NCBI GenBank assembly: GCA_963575745.1
Contig: CAUYUJ010018548.1
Span: 124,001 to 188,000, forward strand
Direction of reading: 5' to 3'
Length of the DNA stretch: 64,000 nucleotides
From: Prorocentrum cordatum
Taxonomy: Eukaryota; Sar; Dinophyceae; Prorocentrales; Prorocentraceae
Each line of letters begins with the position of its first letter. Position 1 is the stretch's first letter. The notes beneath the pieces were generated by a model. That model ran no database searches, was not told where the DNA came from, and saw nothing but the letters and a program-made list of their open reading frames with translations. Positions 12,160-22,702 of the stretch are shown here, one piece after another. The position numbers and the translations under genes were made by a program.

Positions 12160-13050
12160 GGCTTGCGAGGCAAGACAGTTCAGCATTCGAATCAAGGCAT
12201 CGAGCTTGTTTCGATGGCGACCGAGATGGCGATCATTAGCGACGGCAAGATGCGCAGCGCGAGGCAGATTACCTTGTGCTGCGCCGAGCTCTCGCTGGAC
12301 GGCGCCGCCAACAGTGGCACCTGGCACGTCATCTGGGTGACGAAGGGCACGAACATTGATTTCGAGGGCGGCTGCGAGGTGATTGAGATCAAACGCGCAC
12401 TCGGTAAATCTATCAGCGCGTACCAGGGCGTGACCGTCAACATCTACAAGGCGGAGGGCCGTCGCCTTGGCGATGCGGTACCAAGGGGCGGGACTTACGG
12501 CGACCGCTACTGCGTCTACAAGGACTACCTGTACGTGACGGTCAAATCGACAGCCGAGATATACAAATTCCAAGCCAACCATGATAAGAATAACCCGCAG
12601 TCGAACATCAGCTCCGACAGCCTCGACACCGACGACGACGAGGACTGCGGCAGCATCGCCGTGCAGGTCTACGTGGCCGACGTCGGTAATCACAAGAAGA
12701 GCCACGCAATCACGCTGAGCAAGACCATCAAGACGACCTCTGGCAATAAGCCAGTTCCAATCCGGTTCCTGAAGCAGATGCTCCTGGGCAAGCTCGGGTA
12801 CGAGCCGACGAAGGACGCAATCCGCAACGTTGTCATCTGGAAGAGCGGTGGTGACGACTACTACGCAGACCAGAACATCATCGCGGACTCGCACGTCGTG
12901 GTTGCAAAGGCGAGCTACTACGCGAGGCTCAACCTGCAGGGCAACGTCCGCGCGTGCGACTTCCGCGCCCACGGCGGCGATCGCTGGGAGTTGCCGAGTT
13001 CGGTTGCGGGCAGCATCGACATCGAGGAAGTCATGGATGGTCCCCAGTAA
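12160..13050 (+). CDS. Coding block 1: unidentified protein, probable exon
   Basis: A frame of about 295 codons with well-mixed amino-acid composition (for example GTWHVIWVTKGTNIDFEGG and SISAYQGVTVNIYKAEG) is clearly more protein-like than its antisense and sister frames. No ATG lies at the beginning; a likely splice acceptor CAGCCAG precedes GGC at 12160, so I treat it as an exon. It ends in a TAA at 13048-13050 that overlaps CCCCA-GTAAGA, a classical donor, so either a true stop or a donor at 13047 is possible. The C-terminal half contains an acidic DTDDDEDCG patch. I recognise no domain. Repeats of the composite family lie on both sides. Confidence 0.6.
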   Translation, partial: GLRGKTVQHSNQGIELVSMATEMAIISDGKMRSARQITLCCAELSLDGAANSGTWHVIWVTKGTNIDFEGGCEVIEIKRALGKSISAYQGVTVNIYKAEGRRLGDAVPRGGTYGDRYCVYKDYLYVTVKSTAEIYKFQANHDKNNPQSNISSDSLDTDDDEDCGSIAVQVYVADVGNHKKSHAITLSKTIKTTSGNKPVPIRFLKQMLLGKLGYEPTKDAIRNVVIWKSGGDDYYADQNIIADSHVVVAKASYYARLNLQGNVRACDFRAHGGDRWELPSSVAGSIDIEEVMDGPQ

Positions 13051-14290
13051 GAGGACGGGCGCTTCGCGTGCCACCGCCACCCTACTCTGAGTTCCTTGAT
13101 GCGCATGGAAGGGGGGTCTACCACACCCCCTGACGGGGGCAACGTCAACTGGTCCGCAGGAGTGTCTGGCCAAGGCTACTGGAGGATGAGGGGGGAGTGG
13201 GTGGAGTGATGAGGGATGGTGGATGATGTATTCGGAGGATCCGTAGTTGGATGAGAAGGAGAAGGATGAGGAGGTCAAGTAAATGTGATGGGTGAGAGAG
13301 AAGGATGACGATGAATGTGCGGATCAGGAGGGTATAGAGGAGGAGAAGAGGGTGGAGGGCGCCAGGTGTTCAGATCGTTTCCGATTCCGCATCGCTCCTT
13401 CCTCTTCGGGGATGGGGGCTACGCCGTATCACCATTTACACGCTATCGCCCTGAACCAGCTTCAGCGTGCGACGACATCCAAAGGCACAAAGCCGACCCC
13501 AGGGCCCAACATGAACATGTGTGAACCATAATAATACAAATTACGTTACCAAGATCGCATCTGGGCACCACGAGGCTACCTTGGTAGCTCCAGAGGGGGT
13601 GGGGGTGGGGTGATGGGGTGAACGTGTACTTTAAACCCCATGCGATCGGCTGCCCAAAAACTGTATCTAGAGCTTGCCCCCACGATAGCCCTGGAGTGCC
13701 TAGATGCGCACATGGAGCCCACAGGTGCCCCCACGTCACATCCAGAATTACATGTATCCGAGCGGCTCTAACCTCCTGGGTGCACCTGGCCCTTCTGCTT
13801 GCCCTTCATGGGCTAGTCGGATTCAGCATTCAAACGAGGCAGGCGGCGGCAGTACATTCTATGGTGTCACCGACTGCGTGAACTTACGCTGTCAGTGGGG
13901 CGCGTCTCACACGCATGTGAGAGAGCGTATGCATGTGGTGGAGGGGAGGGGGGGGGGGAATGAGATAAGGAACAGGACCGAAGCGACACGTGAGATCCCT
14001 GTCGGTGACGATTCTATGTTTTCGCGCCTGGTGCCGCGGGCAGCGCGAAGCCCAGGCCTTGCATTCTTGCGAGTGCCGTGCGCCCTCAGAGGAGGGGGTG
14101 CACTTCGCCGCACGCGGCGACAAATGCATTATATGAGGTGGGGGGAGGGGGGGGGGGGGGCAGGGCATGGAGGGAGGTCCCACACTAGGGACGAGAAGCA
14201 TGCGCCTTATATCAAATCCCGCCTGCCCGCTGACATCGTCTCCTCACCAACAGCCTCATTGCAATCATAGAAGGTTCTGAAGCCTAATCC
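13051..14290. other. Non-coding or intronic, GGATGAGG tracts and reverse CTTGGG-type repeats
   Basis: GGATGAGGA-rich stretches (13180-13360), minus-strand GGGGGCACCTGTGGGCTCC-like degenerate repeats (13560-13740) and short G runs. No ORF with convincing composition. A small additional exon cannot be excluded. Confidence 0.4.
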
Positions 14291-14905
14291 AGCCGAGGGT
14301 TGGACTACTGCCATTGGATGAGGGCGTGGATGGGGGGCGGGGGAGGGAGGGGGGGCGTCGTCGCCCATGGTTCCTTGTGTTTCTGCAGATTTGGGCGCCC
14401 AGAGCCCGGGGGAGCGTGGCCCTGCCGAGACTGGAGACCGCGCGTGGAGGTTCGGGGATGTGGCGGGGGCTGGAGGGGGGAGGGGGCAAGGGTGGGGTTA
14501 GGTGACCTCAGGGGTGGCGGGCCCGCCGTCGGGCGAGTTTGTTTTTGCATTGCCCGCCAGCCCGTCCAAAAAAACAATCGCCAGGCGAGTTGCCTTGGTG
14601 AGTGGTGTGGCGGCATCCGTCTGCCACCTATGCGTCCACCTTGTTCCCTCGCTCGCTGCTCCCAGTATCGGGCACGCGCGCAGCACGTGCCCGATATGTG
14701 GACATAGAGGATGTGCTATGAAGATGTGGAGGAGGAGGATGAGGAACGGCAGCAGCAGCAGGAGGAGGAAGAGGAGGATGGGGCAGGATGAGGATGAGGA
14801 TTCGGAGGAAGAAGAGAAACATGGGAGGACGGACGCGACGACGAGACCGAAGAAGACGACGACGACGGGAGTCGACCATCAAGGTCTTTGCAGATCGTTC
14901 GCTCT
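14291..14905. repeat. CCAGGCGAGTTG module copy and TATCGGGCACG hairpin
   Basis: At 14560-14594 the module CAGCCCGTCC...CAATCGCCAGGCGAGTTG is followed at 14666-14696 by an 11-bp perfect inverted repeat (TATCGGGCACG, 9-base loop, CGTGCCCGATA) and then GAGGATGAGGA-rich sequence. The left half of the hairpin (CAGTATCGGGCACGCGCGCA) recurs at 18577-18596. No gene seen. Confidence 0.6.
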
Positions 14906-15720
14906 GAGGGCGTCTTGGGGGCCTCTTGGGGCCATCGCGGTGCCCTGGGGCCATGCTGGACTCTGGGGCCCTCTTGGTGCCTCCGTGGTACTCTCTTGGG
15001 CTCTTGAGGCGCTCTTGGTGATCCCTCGGGGGCCTTGGGTGTCCTCTGGGTGCCATCTCGGGTGCATATTGGGCCCTCTTGGGGCTCTCTCGGGGCTTTC
15101 TTGAGGCTTTCTGTGGGCCCTCTTGGAGACCTTATGGGCAATCTTAGGGCCATCTTGGATGCCATCGATGCAGGGGGGGAGGGGGGGTGGGAGGGTGGCA
15201 CTCTAACTGCGCACCCCCGTCGGGGCCCGAAACTGAGGCAGCCGGGTGCCTCTTGGGCCGCTCTTGGGGCGGTCCTGGGCGCTCTTGAAACGGTCTCGGG
15301 GCAACCCTCTGGTTGCCATATGTGGACATCTTGGAGCCATCTTGATGCCCCAAGAGCAGATCGGACGCGAAAAGGAGATGATGCAACAACAAAAACGTAA
15401 AACATACAACAACGCATTGAAAACGCAACGTGTTTGAATGAGTTTGGTCTCTTAAGGGCATTCTTGGTGGTGCGAAAGGCACGTGGAGCCGTTCTGGCGC
15501 GATTCCGAGAGCTCATGCATGTTGATAGTTACCTTGAACCACCTTGGGCTATCTTGCGCTGCCTTGGATGTCATCTTGGCCCTAGAGCCCCCTAGGGGGC
15601 CATCTTGGACCACCTTGGGCGCTCTAACGGCCAGCGGCGCGCCCCCCCCAGGCCCAGGGCGAGGGGGGGGAGAGGGGGGGGGGGGGGGCTCACCGCAGGG
15701 GGATAATTGGGTTTAGCAGA
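14906..15720 (+). repeat. Composite dispersed repeat, copy 3
   Basis: CTTGGGGCCATC and GCGCTCTTGG periodic repeats (14906-15165), the CCCCCGTCGGGGCCCGAAACT head (15208), the GAGCAGATCGGACGCGAAAAGG island (15354), further CTTGG repeats to 15625, and a GGGCGCTCTAACGG tail with GC-rich filler. The order matches the copies at 6408 and 16755. Confidence 0.65.
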
Positions 15721-16165
15721 AGGGGATCCCTAGACCACTCACGCGCTAAAGGGCTGGTGGCATTCGGCGACACCTTTGGTGTTCATGTTCCTGGACTGTT
15801 TCCGTTCGCGGCCGCGCTATCGGTTGCGCCTTGCCAACCCCGCCCCCCGCTTCCTCCTGCGCCATTCACCCCTCATGATCACACTCCCCTCCACGCCCGC
15901 CGTCCTCCCCAGCACGGTCTACATCGACTGCCCCCTCCTCTGCGTTCCCCTCTTCCGCCTCAGGCCTCTCTCCTCCTGCGGGGCCATGAGCACGTGTGGG
16001 CCACGTATAGCCAGGCTGTCGCGAGACATTATTGACGCTTCGCGTTTCCCCACCAGCCCATCCAGGAACAATGCGCAGGAGGGCTGACGGGAGTATGGAG
16101 GAATCGACGCACATAGTGAAACAGCGCGGACAACAACGTTGAATTTGTAGATCCTTGGTAGCGGA
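15721..16165. other. Spacer with another CATCCAGGAACAATG module, no gene seen
   Basis: C-rich sequence (15830-15960) followed at 16035-16085 by GACGCTTCGCGTTTCCCC, CAGCCCATCCAGGAACAATG and CGCAGGAGGG, a copy of the module found at 11060, 21847 and elsewhere. Confidence 0.45.
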
Positions 16166-16169
16166 GGGC

Positions 16170-16710
16170 GCGGGTGTTGCTGCTGGTGTCGTTGCGCATT
16201 GCTGTTGCTGCTGCTGTTGGCACTGCTGCTGTATGGCTGCTGCTGGTGTTGCGCAGCGTTGCTGGTTCTCGTGCTGCTGGTGCTGCTGGTGCTGGTGATG
16301 GTGGTGGTGCTGCTGGGCTGGTGCTGCTGCTGGTGCTATCGCTGCTGGTGCTGCTGTTGCTGCTGCTGCTGGTGCTGCTGGTACTGGTGTTGCTGGTTAT
16401 CCTGCTGCTGGTGCTGCTGCTGGTGCTGCTGGTGTTGCTGTTGGTGCTGGTGTTGATGCTGGTGGTGGTGCTACTGCTGGTGCTGCTGCTGGTTCTCGTG
16501 CTGCTGCTGCTGCTGCTAGTGCTTTTGCTGCTGGTGGGGGTGCTGCTGGCGCAGCTGCTAGTGCTGGTGGTGCTGGTCGTATTGCTGCTGCTGGTGCTGC
16601 TGCTGATGATGGTGGTGGTGCTGCTGGTGCTGCCGCTGCTGCTAGTGTTGTTGCTCGTGGTTGTGGTGCTGCTGCTGTTGCTGCTGCTGGTGCTGGCTGT
16701 GATGGTAGAA
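16170..16710. repeat. GCTGCTGGT trinucleotide-rich tract
   Basis: About 540 bp of irregular GCT/GGT triplets. The long Leu/Val ORF on the plus strand and the Ala, Ser/Thr ORFs on the minus strand are products of the repeat. Confidence 0.85.
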
Positions 16711-16754
16711 ACAGGCAGTGCAACAACAGCCTCGGAAGCGTTGCCTCTGATGTC

Positions 16755-17598
16755 TTGTGGGGCCATCTTGGGGCTCTTTTGGGCTTCCCTTCGGGCGCCC
16801 TTGAGGCCATCTTGGGGTTCGTTTGGGTGATAGTGTGGCCCTCTCGGGGCTCTTTCTGGGGTTCTGGGGGGGGGGGGGCATCTTCTGGCAATATTGGAGG
16901 CCACGGCTGAAAGAAAGGCGTCGCGGCGGCAATTCCTGCCACAGTTAACCCCCCCCCCCCACCCCCCCATCCCACCCTTCGGGGGCTCGAAACTTGCGTA
17001 TTGGGCACGTCTTGGGCCGCTCTTGGGGCGTTCTTGGGCGCTCTTGGGGCAGTCTTGTTGCATTATTGGGTTTCTCTGGGGGCTATATTGGGCCATCTTG
17101 GGGCCATATTGAGGCTCCAAGGGGACATCGGAGGCGAAAGTGAGATGCTGCAAACAAAAACATTGGTGTTCCTTAGGTGGCGGGTCAATGTTGGCTTCTT
17201 GGGGTGGTCCCTGGGCGGCCCTGAGGGGAGCAGTCGTGGGGCATATTGGATGCGTGTTGGAGGCTAGCATGAGCCACCTTGAGGTATGTTGGGCAATCTT
17301 GGGCGCCATCTTGGGCTCTCTGGTGTTTTCTTGGAGCCATATTGCGTCATCTTGGGCGCTCTAACCCCCCACCCCCCCCCTCCCCGACCACGCGCCCCAC
17401 CGCCGTCCAGGCCCAGGGGTGGTGGTGGGGTGAGGGGTAAACCCATCCCCCGAGCAGGGGAAGGAGAATGCGTTGGCAGAGATAATACAACGTCCGCTAA
17501 ACCACATACGTCCAGAGGGCTGGCGTGATTTTCTCGCAACCCCACCCCTCGCCGCCCTCGAAGTGACCCGTGCGGACCACCCCCCACCCACCGCCCAG
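16755..17598 (+). repeat. Composite dispersed repeat, copy 4 (ends next to coding block 2)
   Basis: CTTGGGG repeats, GGCGGCAATTCCTGCC head, ATCGGAGGCGAAAGTGAG island (17127), more CTTGGG repeats, CTTGGGCGCTCTAACC tail, CCCGAGCAGGGGAAGG and CCACATACGTCCAGAGGGCT at 17500-17519. The probable acceptor of coding block 2 (CACCGCCCAG at 17589-17598) lies about 80 bases further on. Confidence 0.7.
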
Positions 17599-18234
17599 GA
17601 GGCCAAGGCTTTCGTCACGTCGGAGAAACTCGAGGGCGAGGAGGGCGCCGTGATGGTCCGCAAGAAGTGGATGGAGAAGGCGAAGCTGATTGTCAGGAAG
17701 CGGGCTGGTGCGCCTTGTGGGAAGTTGGAGCCCAAGCGCAAGCGGCACCGCGTGAAGTCGTTCCAGACGTGCATGCACATAGACCACATGCTCAAACATA
17801 CTTGGGGAGTTGGGCTGTCGGCGGTCAACATCAAGCAGGTCGCTGGTAGCTATCCATGCCCCTTTACTTGGCGGCATCTCAATATTGCAAGCGATATCGG
17901 ACCTGATAACTTGTGCGCATATCATTATTTGTCATATTTCAAGCAGCTCAATGTGTCCTTCGACTACGACGTTAGCCATATTGGCCAGCACATTCTGAAA
18001 GCGGTGATGAAGCGCAATGGCCTGTGGAAGCATGAGGTTGCGATGATATCTGCTCGCAATGCGATGCATGGCTCGACCCTGAGCCCACCGCGCCCTAAGC
18101 AGGTTCGGCAGGCAACCTACGAGTACCTGGTCACCATTGCAGACCCAGGTTGCCCGCTCCTGAACTTCTACCTGGCGCGGATCATCTCCGAGCAGGGCCT
18201 CGACATTGCTCCGACGGACGAGGGCGCCGCCAAG
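17599..18234 (+). CDS. Coding block 2: unidentified protein, probable exon
   Basis: 212 codons from GAG at 17599, after the acceptor CACCGCCCAG, to AAG at 18234, before a GC donor (AAG-GCCTAC). Composition is convincingly coding: a basic N-terminal part (KLEPKRKRHRVKSF) and a structured C-terminal part (SFDYDVSHIGQHILKAVMKR). No recognised domain. Both ends are phase 0, and block 3 also begins in phase 0, so blocks 2 and 3 join without a frame change across a 763-bp GC..AG intron. Beyond 18234 the frame turns into an Arg repeat, supporting an exon end here. Joining block 1 directly (phase 2 if its GT donor is used) does not keep the frame, so an exon may be missing between them or block 1 may be a separate gene. 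Confidence 0.65.
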
Positions 18235-18997
18235 GCCTACTGGGGCGAACGAGAACGACGACGACGGCGGCGGCGGACGCGGGCGGGGGTGCTCCATTGT
18301 GATGAAGGGGGTGTCTTGGAGCCCCGCGGGTTCGGGAATTTATGTTGCAGTGTTGGTGGCGGGCCGAGGTGGCCCGCAAGCGCCGTCGTGATGGCGGTCG
18401 CCTTTCACAGGTTTTAATCATGTTTTGTTTGTGACGATTCACTGGGGGAGGGCGGTGGAGGGCGCCTTCCTAGCCAGGGTACTCACCGACACAGCTGCTC
18501 TAGATCAGCTGTCTCGGCGAGCGCAGCAGCGCAGCAGAATGGGCTCGTCTTGGCAGCGTTATTCGTTCGTTGCGCTCAGTATCGGGCACGCGCGCAACGC
18601 GACACTTTGTGTTGGCGAGCGCGAGGGGCGGGGGCTGGGGAAGGGGGGATGGGGGCAGGAGTGGGGGAGGAGGTGTCGCAAGCGCTGCGAGATGCGCCAC
18701 CGCATATTCATGTGCCTTTCGTGGGCCCCAGAGGTAACATCGCAGGTGTTGCGAGAGAAAGGGCGCACTCTCAGGGATGAGCTCACATAACACACGGGCA
18801 CCGCCTGATTACGCAGACCAGTCCATCTGAGATCGCCTTGGGAGTCTCTTGGCCTGGGGCCATCGCGGTGCCCTCGCGGGGCATTGATGCCTCTGGTGCC
18901 CTTTTGGTGCTATCTTGGGCAACAAGAAAAATGAGCCTGGTTATTCACGCGCGTCCGACTCCAACGGTCGCCGCCTTTTCCTTCGCGCCCGCCGCAG
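18235..18997 (+). other. Probable intron with GC..AG borders
   Basis: Starts GCCTAC after AAG and ends GCCGCAG. Contains CGACGACGGCGGCGG repeats, a second copy of CAGTATCGGGCACGCGCGCA (18577-18596), and short CTTGG-type phrases (18830-18925). Confidence 0.5.
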
Positions 18998-19940
18998 GTT
19001 GCGCTGGGCGTTCTGAAGAGGAAGTGCCCCCTGCTTTACAACGAGGGCGAGAAGACGACGTTTAAGAAATACCAGCAGGCAGTCAAGTCTGGCGTGGTGG
19101 ACCTGCAGTTCTTCGCGGCGAAGGCGCTCTTGTACACGTACACGTGCGTCCAGTTGGGCTACAGCATTCTTCCGAAGGCAATGGCCAAGGCAGCGGCCAA
19201 GAAAGCTCCAGCTGGTGCCGCGGCGGCAGCCAGCGGTGCAATCGTGCCCGTGCAATTGGAGGGCGAGGCCACCATGGCGCAGGCCACGCTGTGCATGGAC
19301 AAGGCGAGCTTCTCGGCAGAGAACCAGTTGCACCTTGCTTCGAAGATGTACTCCGACATGGGGAACTTCTACACACAAACGATGGTATGCAAGACGCTTG
19401 GACCACTTCAGAGATGGCACGGTACTCAAAATAAAGAGTTGAGGACCGCGGATGCTACCGTGAAGTGGGAGCTCGAGATGATGACGGGAGGGGCGTGGGA
19501 GCACATTCGATCGGCGACGATGGCACTTGGCAGCAGGCTGGGTTACGACAACATGGGCATCGAGACGACTTGGCGGCAGTGCAAAGATGTCACCATGCAG
19601 AGCCAGAGCGCCAGGGTGACGGTGGCGGACTCCTACGCAGGGTTGCTGTGGGATTGCGTGTTTGGATTGGCGAAGGCGTCTGCCCAGCGGCCCCTGCCGC
19701 TGACCTGCGGCTTCCCGCGCCGCATGACTCTGCTGCTGAGCCCCAACGCCCACGCCCGCGACGGCGTGATCGCGGAGTTCAAGCGCCACACTGACAATTA
19801 TAACATGTTGCTCGACGTTGACGCCGCCTGGGCTGACAGGATTAAGAAGCGAAGTATCTTCAACAAGATGAGCGTGCACCAGTGGATGCTGGCCTTCAAT
19901 TTGGAGGACTGGGTCTTCGCGCCCAGGACGCTGGCGTGTA
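18998..19940 (+). CDS. Coding block 3: unidentified protein, probable exon
   Basis: About 315 codons beginning GTTGCGCTGGGC after GCCGCAG, phase 0. Text is strongly protein-like (KTTFKKYQQAVKSGVVDLQF, NFYTQTMVCKTLGPLQRW). An Ala/Lys/Pro hinge (KAMAKAAAKKAPAGAAAAA) sits about 60 residues in, possibly a linker between two folded regions. The frame enters a TCC microsatellite (poly-Ser) at about 19950, so the exon must end before it; the exact donor is unresolved. No recognised domain. Confidence 0.65.
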
Positions 19941-19944
19941 CGGG

Positions 19945-20275
19945 GCAACTATCATCCTCCTCCTCCTCCTCCTCCTCTTCCTCCTCTTCTTCCTCCTCCT
20001 CGCCCTCCTTCCTCCTCCTCCTCCGCCTCCTCCTCATTATCTTCCTCCTCCTCCTCCTCCTCCCTCCCCCTCGCCACCCTCATTGGATCTCCAGGGGTGA
20101 AGGGGGGCGGGGGTCGGGTGGGGTGGGGGGGGGGGGGGGGGGGGGGGGGTGGGAAGTGGGGGGGGGGTGAGGATGAGACGGGGAGGGAAGGAGACGACGA
20201 TAAGGGCGACGAGGGTGATGGGCGAGGGCGCGTGGGGAAACGGACCGATGGGGGGCGCATAACATCGCGCGCCGC
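19945..20275. repeat. (TCC)n tract and G-run intron filler
   Basis: Polypyrimidine TCC repeats (19950-20075) followed by a G-rich block with runs of 20 or more G (20127-20170). Non-coding. Confidence 0.85.
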
Positions 20276-20278
20276 CAG

Positions 20279-20299
20279 CAAATGCGCGAGGTCCGCAAG
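20279..20299 (+). CDS. Possible 21-base micro-exon
   Basis: CAAATGCGCGAGGTCCGCAAG is flanked by an acceptor-like GCCGCCAG and a textbook donor GTGAGG. It would add seven codons (QMREVRK) without changing frame. The phase match with block 3 is unproven, so this is a weak call. Confidence 0.25.
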
Positions 20300-20539
20300 G
20301 TGAGGGGGGGAAGGGCAATACTAATGAATCAGATGAGGGGGGCGACGCTGGCGAGGGCGAGTCGGGCCTTTCTTTTGGAAGGGGGGGTCACACCATCTCA
20401 CCTGCCTACCACTCAACTGTTTCACTCAGGGGGGATGTTCAGAATGCTGAGCGTAATGGTTTGGTTGGACTAATGCTGAGCGTAATGGTTTGGTTGGACT
20501 TGTCGCCTCGAGGACCGAGGACCTCGCGACCAAGCGCAG

Positions 20540-21600
20540 AACAGGATCATCGTCTCGCAAATGTGCGAGGACTCGTTCAACAAAGCGAAAGTCAAGGTGC
20601 ACCAGGGAACCAACAGTGTTTGCACAGCAAACAGGGTCTGGGGCACGATCATCGATAAGGACGTGATTGGCACCACACACAAGTACAAGAGCATCGACCG
20701 CCAGTCCACCCCCTACGCCAGGCAGATGGAATTGCCCAACGGCGTCGAAGCACCACATCTCAGGCCGAATGCACAGGACCCTGACACGAGAGAGCTGAAC
20801 CTCAATGAGATGGCTGGCTATGGAGAGCCAACTTGGTACACCTCCAATGTTCAGAGGATGAACGCGCCAATCTGCGACCTACTCTTGTTGGACGAGGCCG
20901 TCGAGGCAGGTGGTGTTCAGCACATGTAGTACCATTGGCTGTCCCAGTTGGTGCAGCCTCGTATCGCGCTGAAGAAGTACGGCACCGACCAATGGTTTAT
21001 TGGAGCTGGGTGCATTGCTGATTCAATCGGGCTTGGATGGCCAGCCACGCGCAGGGGCGACCGTTTCATCCCCGCCACCAGCGATGCCGCGGCTGCGGTC
21101 TTCCTGCCGATCCTGGACCACAATCAGTGGAGGGCGGCGCCGATTGAACCAATATCTCCGCTTCGCAGCGTGCTGCGTGATCTCAGCGGTGGACAGCCCA
21201 CGACCAAGGTGGACCATCCAGATTCTTCAGCTTGGACAAAGCACCCAATCGTTGGCCTTATCGATGGCAAGGAAGGGGCGCTGTTTGATGCCGCTGCTCG
21301 CGAGGCTTTCTGGCACTTGCCACTGGCGTGGCTGAAGCAGTTGGCCGAGCTCATCGATGCACCTGGACCCCACGATAGTCGGATATCGTGTTTGGAGGCC
21401 TTGGTCAAGAAGCGCTTCCTTCTGCTGAGTAACGACCAGGTCATGCAGATCCTCCAGAAGCGCGAGCTCCACTTGGAGGCTTCGAGGGGCGTCGGCGCCA
21501 TTGAGGACGTCCTGGGGTTGGAGTGCGCGCTGGACATCTACGACGAGGAGGGGCGGGGGGCGGTCAAGACCGAGATCGATGCGGCGAAGAAGTCGGCAGG
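20540..21600 (+). CDS. Coding block 4: unidentified protein, with one in-frame TAG
   Basis: A continuous frame of roughly 350 codons starts AAC AGG ATC after CAAGCGCAG and ends near GAAGAAGTCGGCAGGC, a possible AG-GC donor. Composition is protein-like throughout, on both sides of a single TAG at 20927-20929 (context CAC ATG TAG TAC CAT). Because the same frame continues for over 200 further coding-like codons, the TAG looks like a recent nonsense change, a sequence error or a recoded stop, not a gene end. The C-terminal half has regular helices (NDQVMQILQKRELHLEA). No family recognised. Confidence 0.6.
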
Positions 21601-21659
21601 CACCCTCAGTACAAGACTAGCTTTACCGAGTGGAAGGCTATGCGAAACGGAGGGATGGC

Positions 21660-22330
21660 GGCGATGGGCGGGCACTGTTGAGGGCCAAGTTGGGGCGCAC
21701 CCTGGGTCCCGCTTGGGGCGTCTCGGGCTCACTCGGGCCGTCTTGAAGGAGGGGGGGGGGGCTCTCGGCGTCCACGCGGACCGCCTCGAGGATATCTGCT
21801 TGGGCTGTCTGGCGCCGAGGTGGCGGGCTCGAAGCTGCGGTGATTGACGTTTCGCGCACCCCCATCAGCCCATCCACGAACGACGCCCAGGCGAGTCGAT
21901 AGTGGGGGCCTACAAGCAGTGGGAAGACACTGATAAGGAGGAGGCTGAGGATAAGGCTGTGAGGGTGAAGGGAGGATGAGGCAAGGAGGGGGATGGTGAA
22001 CAGGATGAGGAGAAGAAATCCTAGGAGGAGGGGGGGATGTATTCTGGCCTTGGCGGCCTGCCTGGGCCTTCTTGGAGGCGTGTTCGGGTTTTTCGGCGTC
22101 TGATCTCGGGCGCGCCTCTGGGTGGGGGGCGGCTTGCTGAAGGCGCCAGCCCCTCGGGAGATGACAGGGGGCCGACCGTGCAGCAGCTGATCTAACCTCA
22201 ACGCGCCAGAGGGCGCGGTGGCGGATTGGGCAGGGTGGTCTCAGTGCCGTTTCTGGCGCCCCCACCACCACCTCCCACCCACTTTGGGGCGCCGCCCCAC
22301 GGCCGCCCCCACGCCCCCTGTCCGCATCGT
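21660..22330. other. Probable intron with CATCCACGAACGACG module
   Basis: Contains CTTGGGG phrases (21690-21745), then GACGTTTCGCGCACCCCC, CAGCCCATCCACGAACGACG and CCCAGGCGAGTCG (21847-21896), followed by GAGGATGAGG-type sequence. These are parts of the composite repeat. C-rich sequence precedes coding block 5. Confidence 0.5.
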
Positions 22331-22339
22331 TTCCTGACG

Positions 22340-22702
22340 GCGAGCGCTGGCATATTCAAGCACTTCAGGTCGGCGGCGGGGAACCCTCTGAAGGGCTACG
22401 CGTGGCCCAAAGACATCAAGATTGCTGTTGAGGGCACTGACATTCCGCAGTCGCTTGCGAGAACTTGGTTGCCACCGAACACATCGATATGGAGAGATAA
22501 TACTGGCGGCGGCTGGCAGGTGCACGTCCGCCCGCATCATTACAGGAGCTTCCCGTGGGGCAAGTACAACAGCGACTCGACGGCGGCGGCGCTTGCCGCG
22601 GCCAGACACTCGTGGTCCGCGTTCCTGGGGGACCACGGGCTCCCCGAGAAGTCCTGCCCGATTGCAGGCCTCATGAAGGCTGGCGGCGCCGCTGTTGAGT
22701 AG
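22340..22702 (+). CDS. Coding block 5: unidentified protein, probable last exon
   Basis: About 120 codons ending at TAG 22700-22702. The coding-like text begins near ASAGIFKHFRSAAGNPLKG and continues to the end (SCPIAGLMKAGGAAVE). The acceptor is uncertain: GACGGCGAG or CACTTCAG are candidates. It follows block 4 on the same strand after a repeat-filled intron-like spacer, so it is probably the final exon of the same gene. No recognised domain; NTGGGWQVHVRPHHYRSFPW is a distinctive, Trp/His-rich stretch. Confidence 0.55.
   Translation, partial: ASAGIFKHFRSAAGNPLKGYAWPKDIKIAVEGTDIPQSLARTWLPPNTSIWRDNTGGGWQVHVRPHHYRSFPWGKYNSDSTAAALAAARHSWSAFLGDHGLPEKSCPIAGLMKAGGAAVE

Noticed and set aside
12031-13278. 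415-codon minus-strand ORF antisense to coding block 1
   Set aside because: Its composition is Val/Ala/Arg/Asp-skewed as expected for the complement of GC-rich coding DNA, while the plus frame has normal protein text.
16174-16830. Leu/Val-rich ORF resembling a membrane protein
   Set aside because: Translation of a GCT/GGT triplet repeat.
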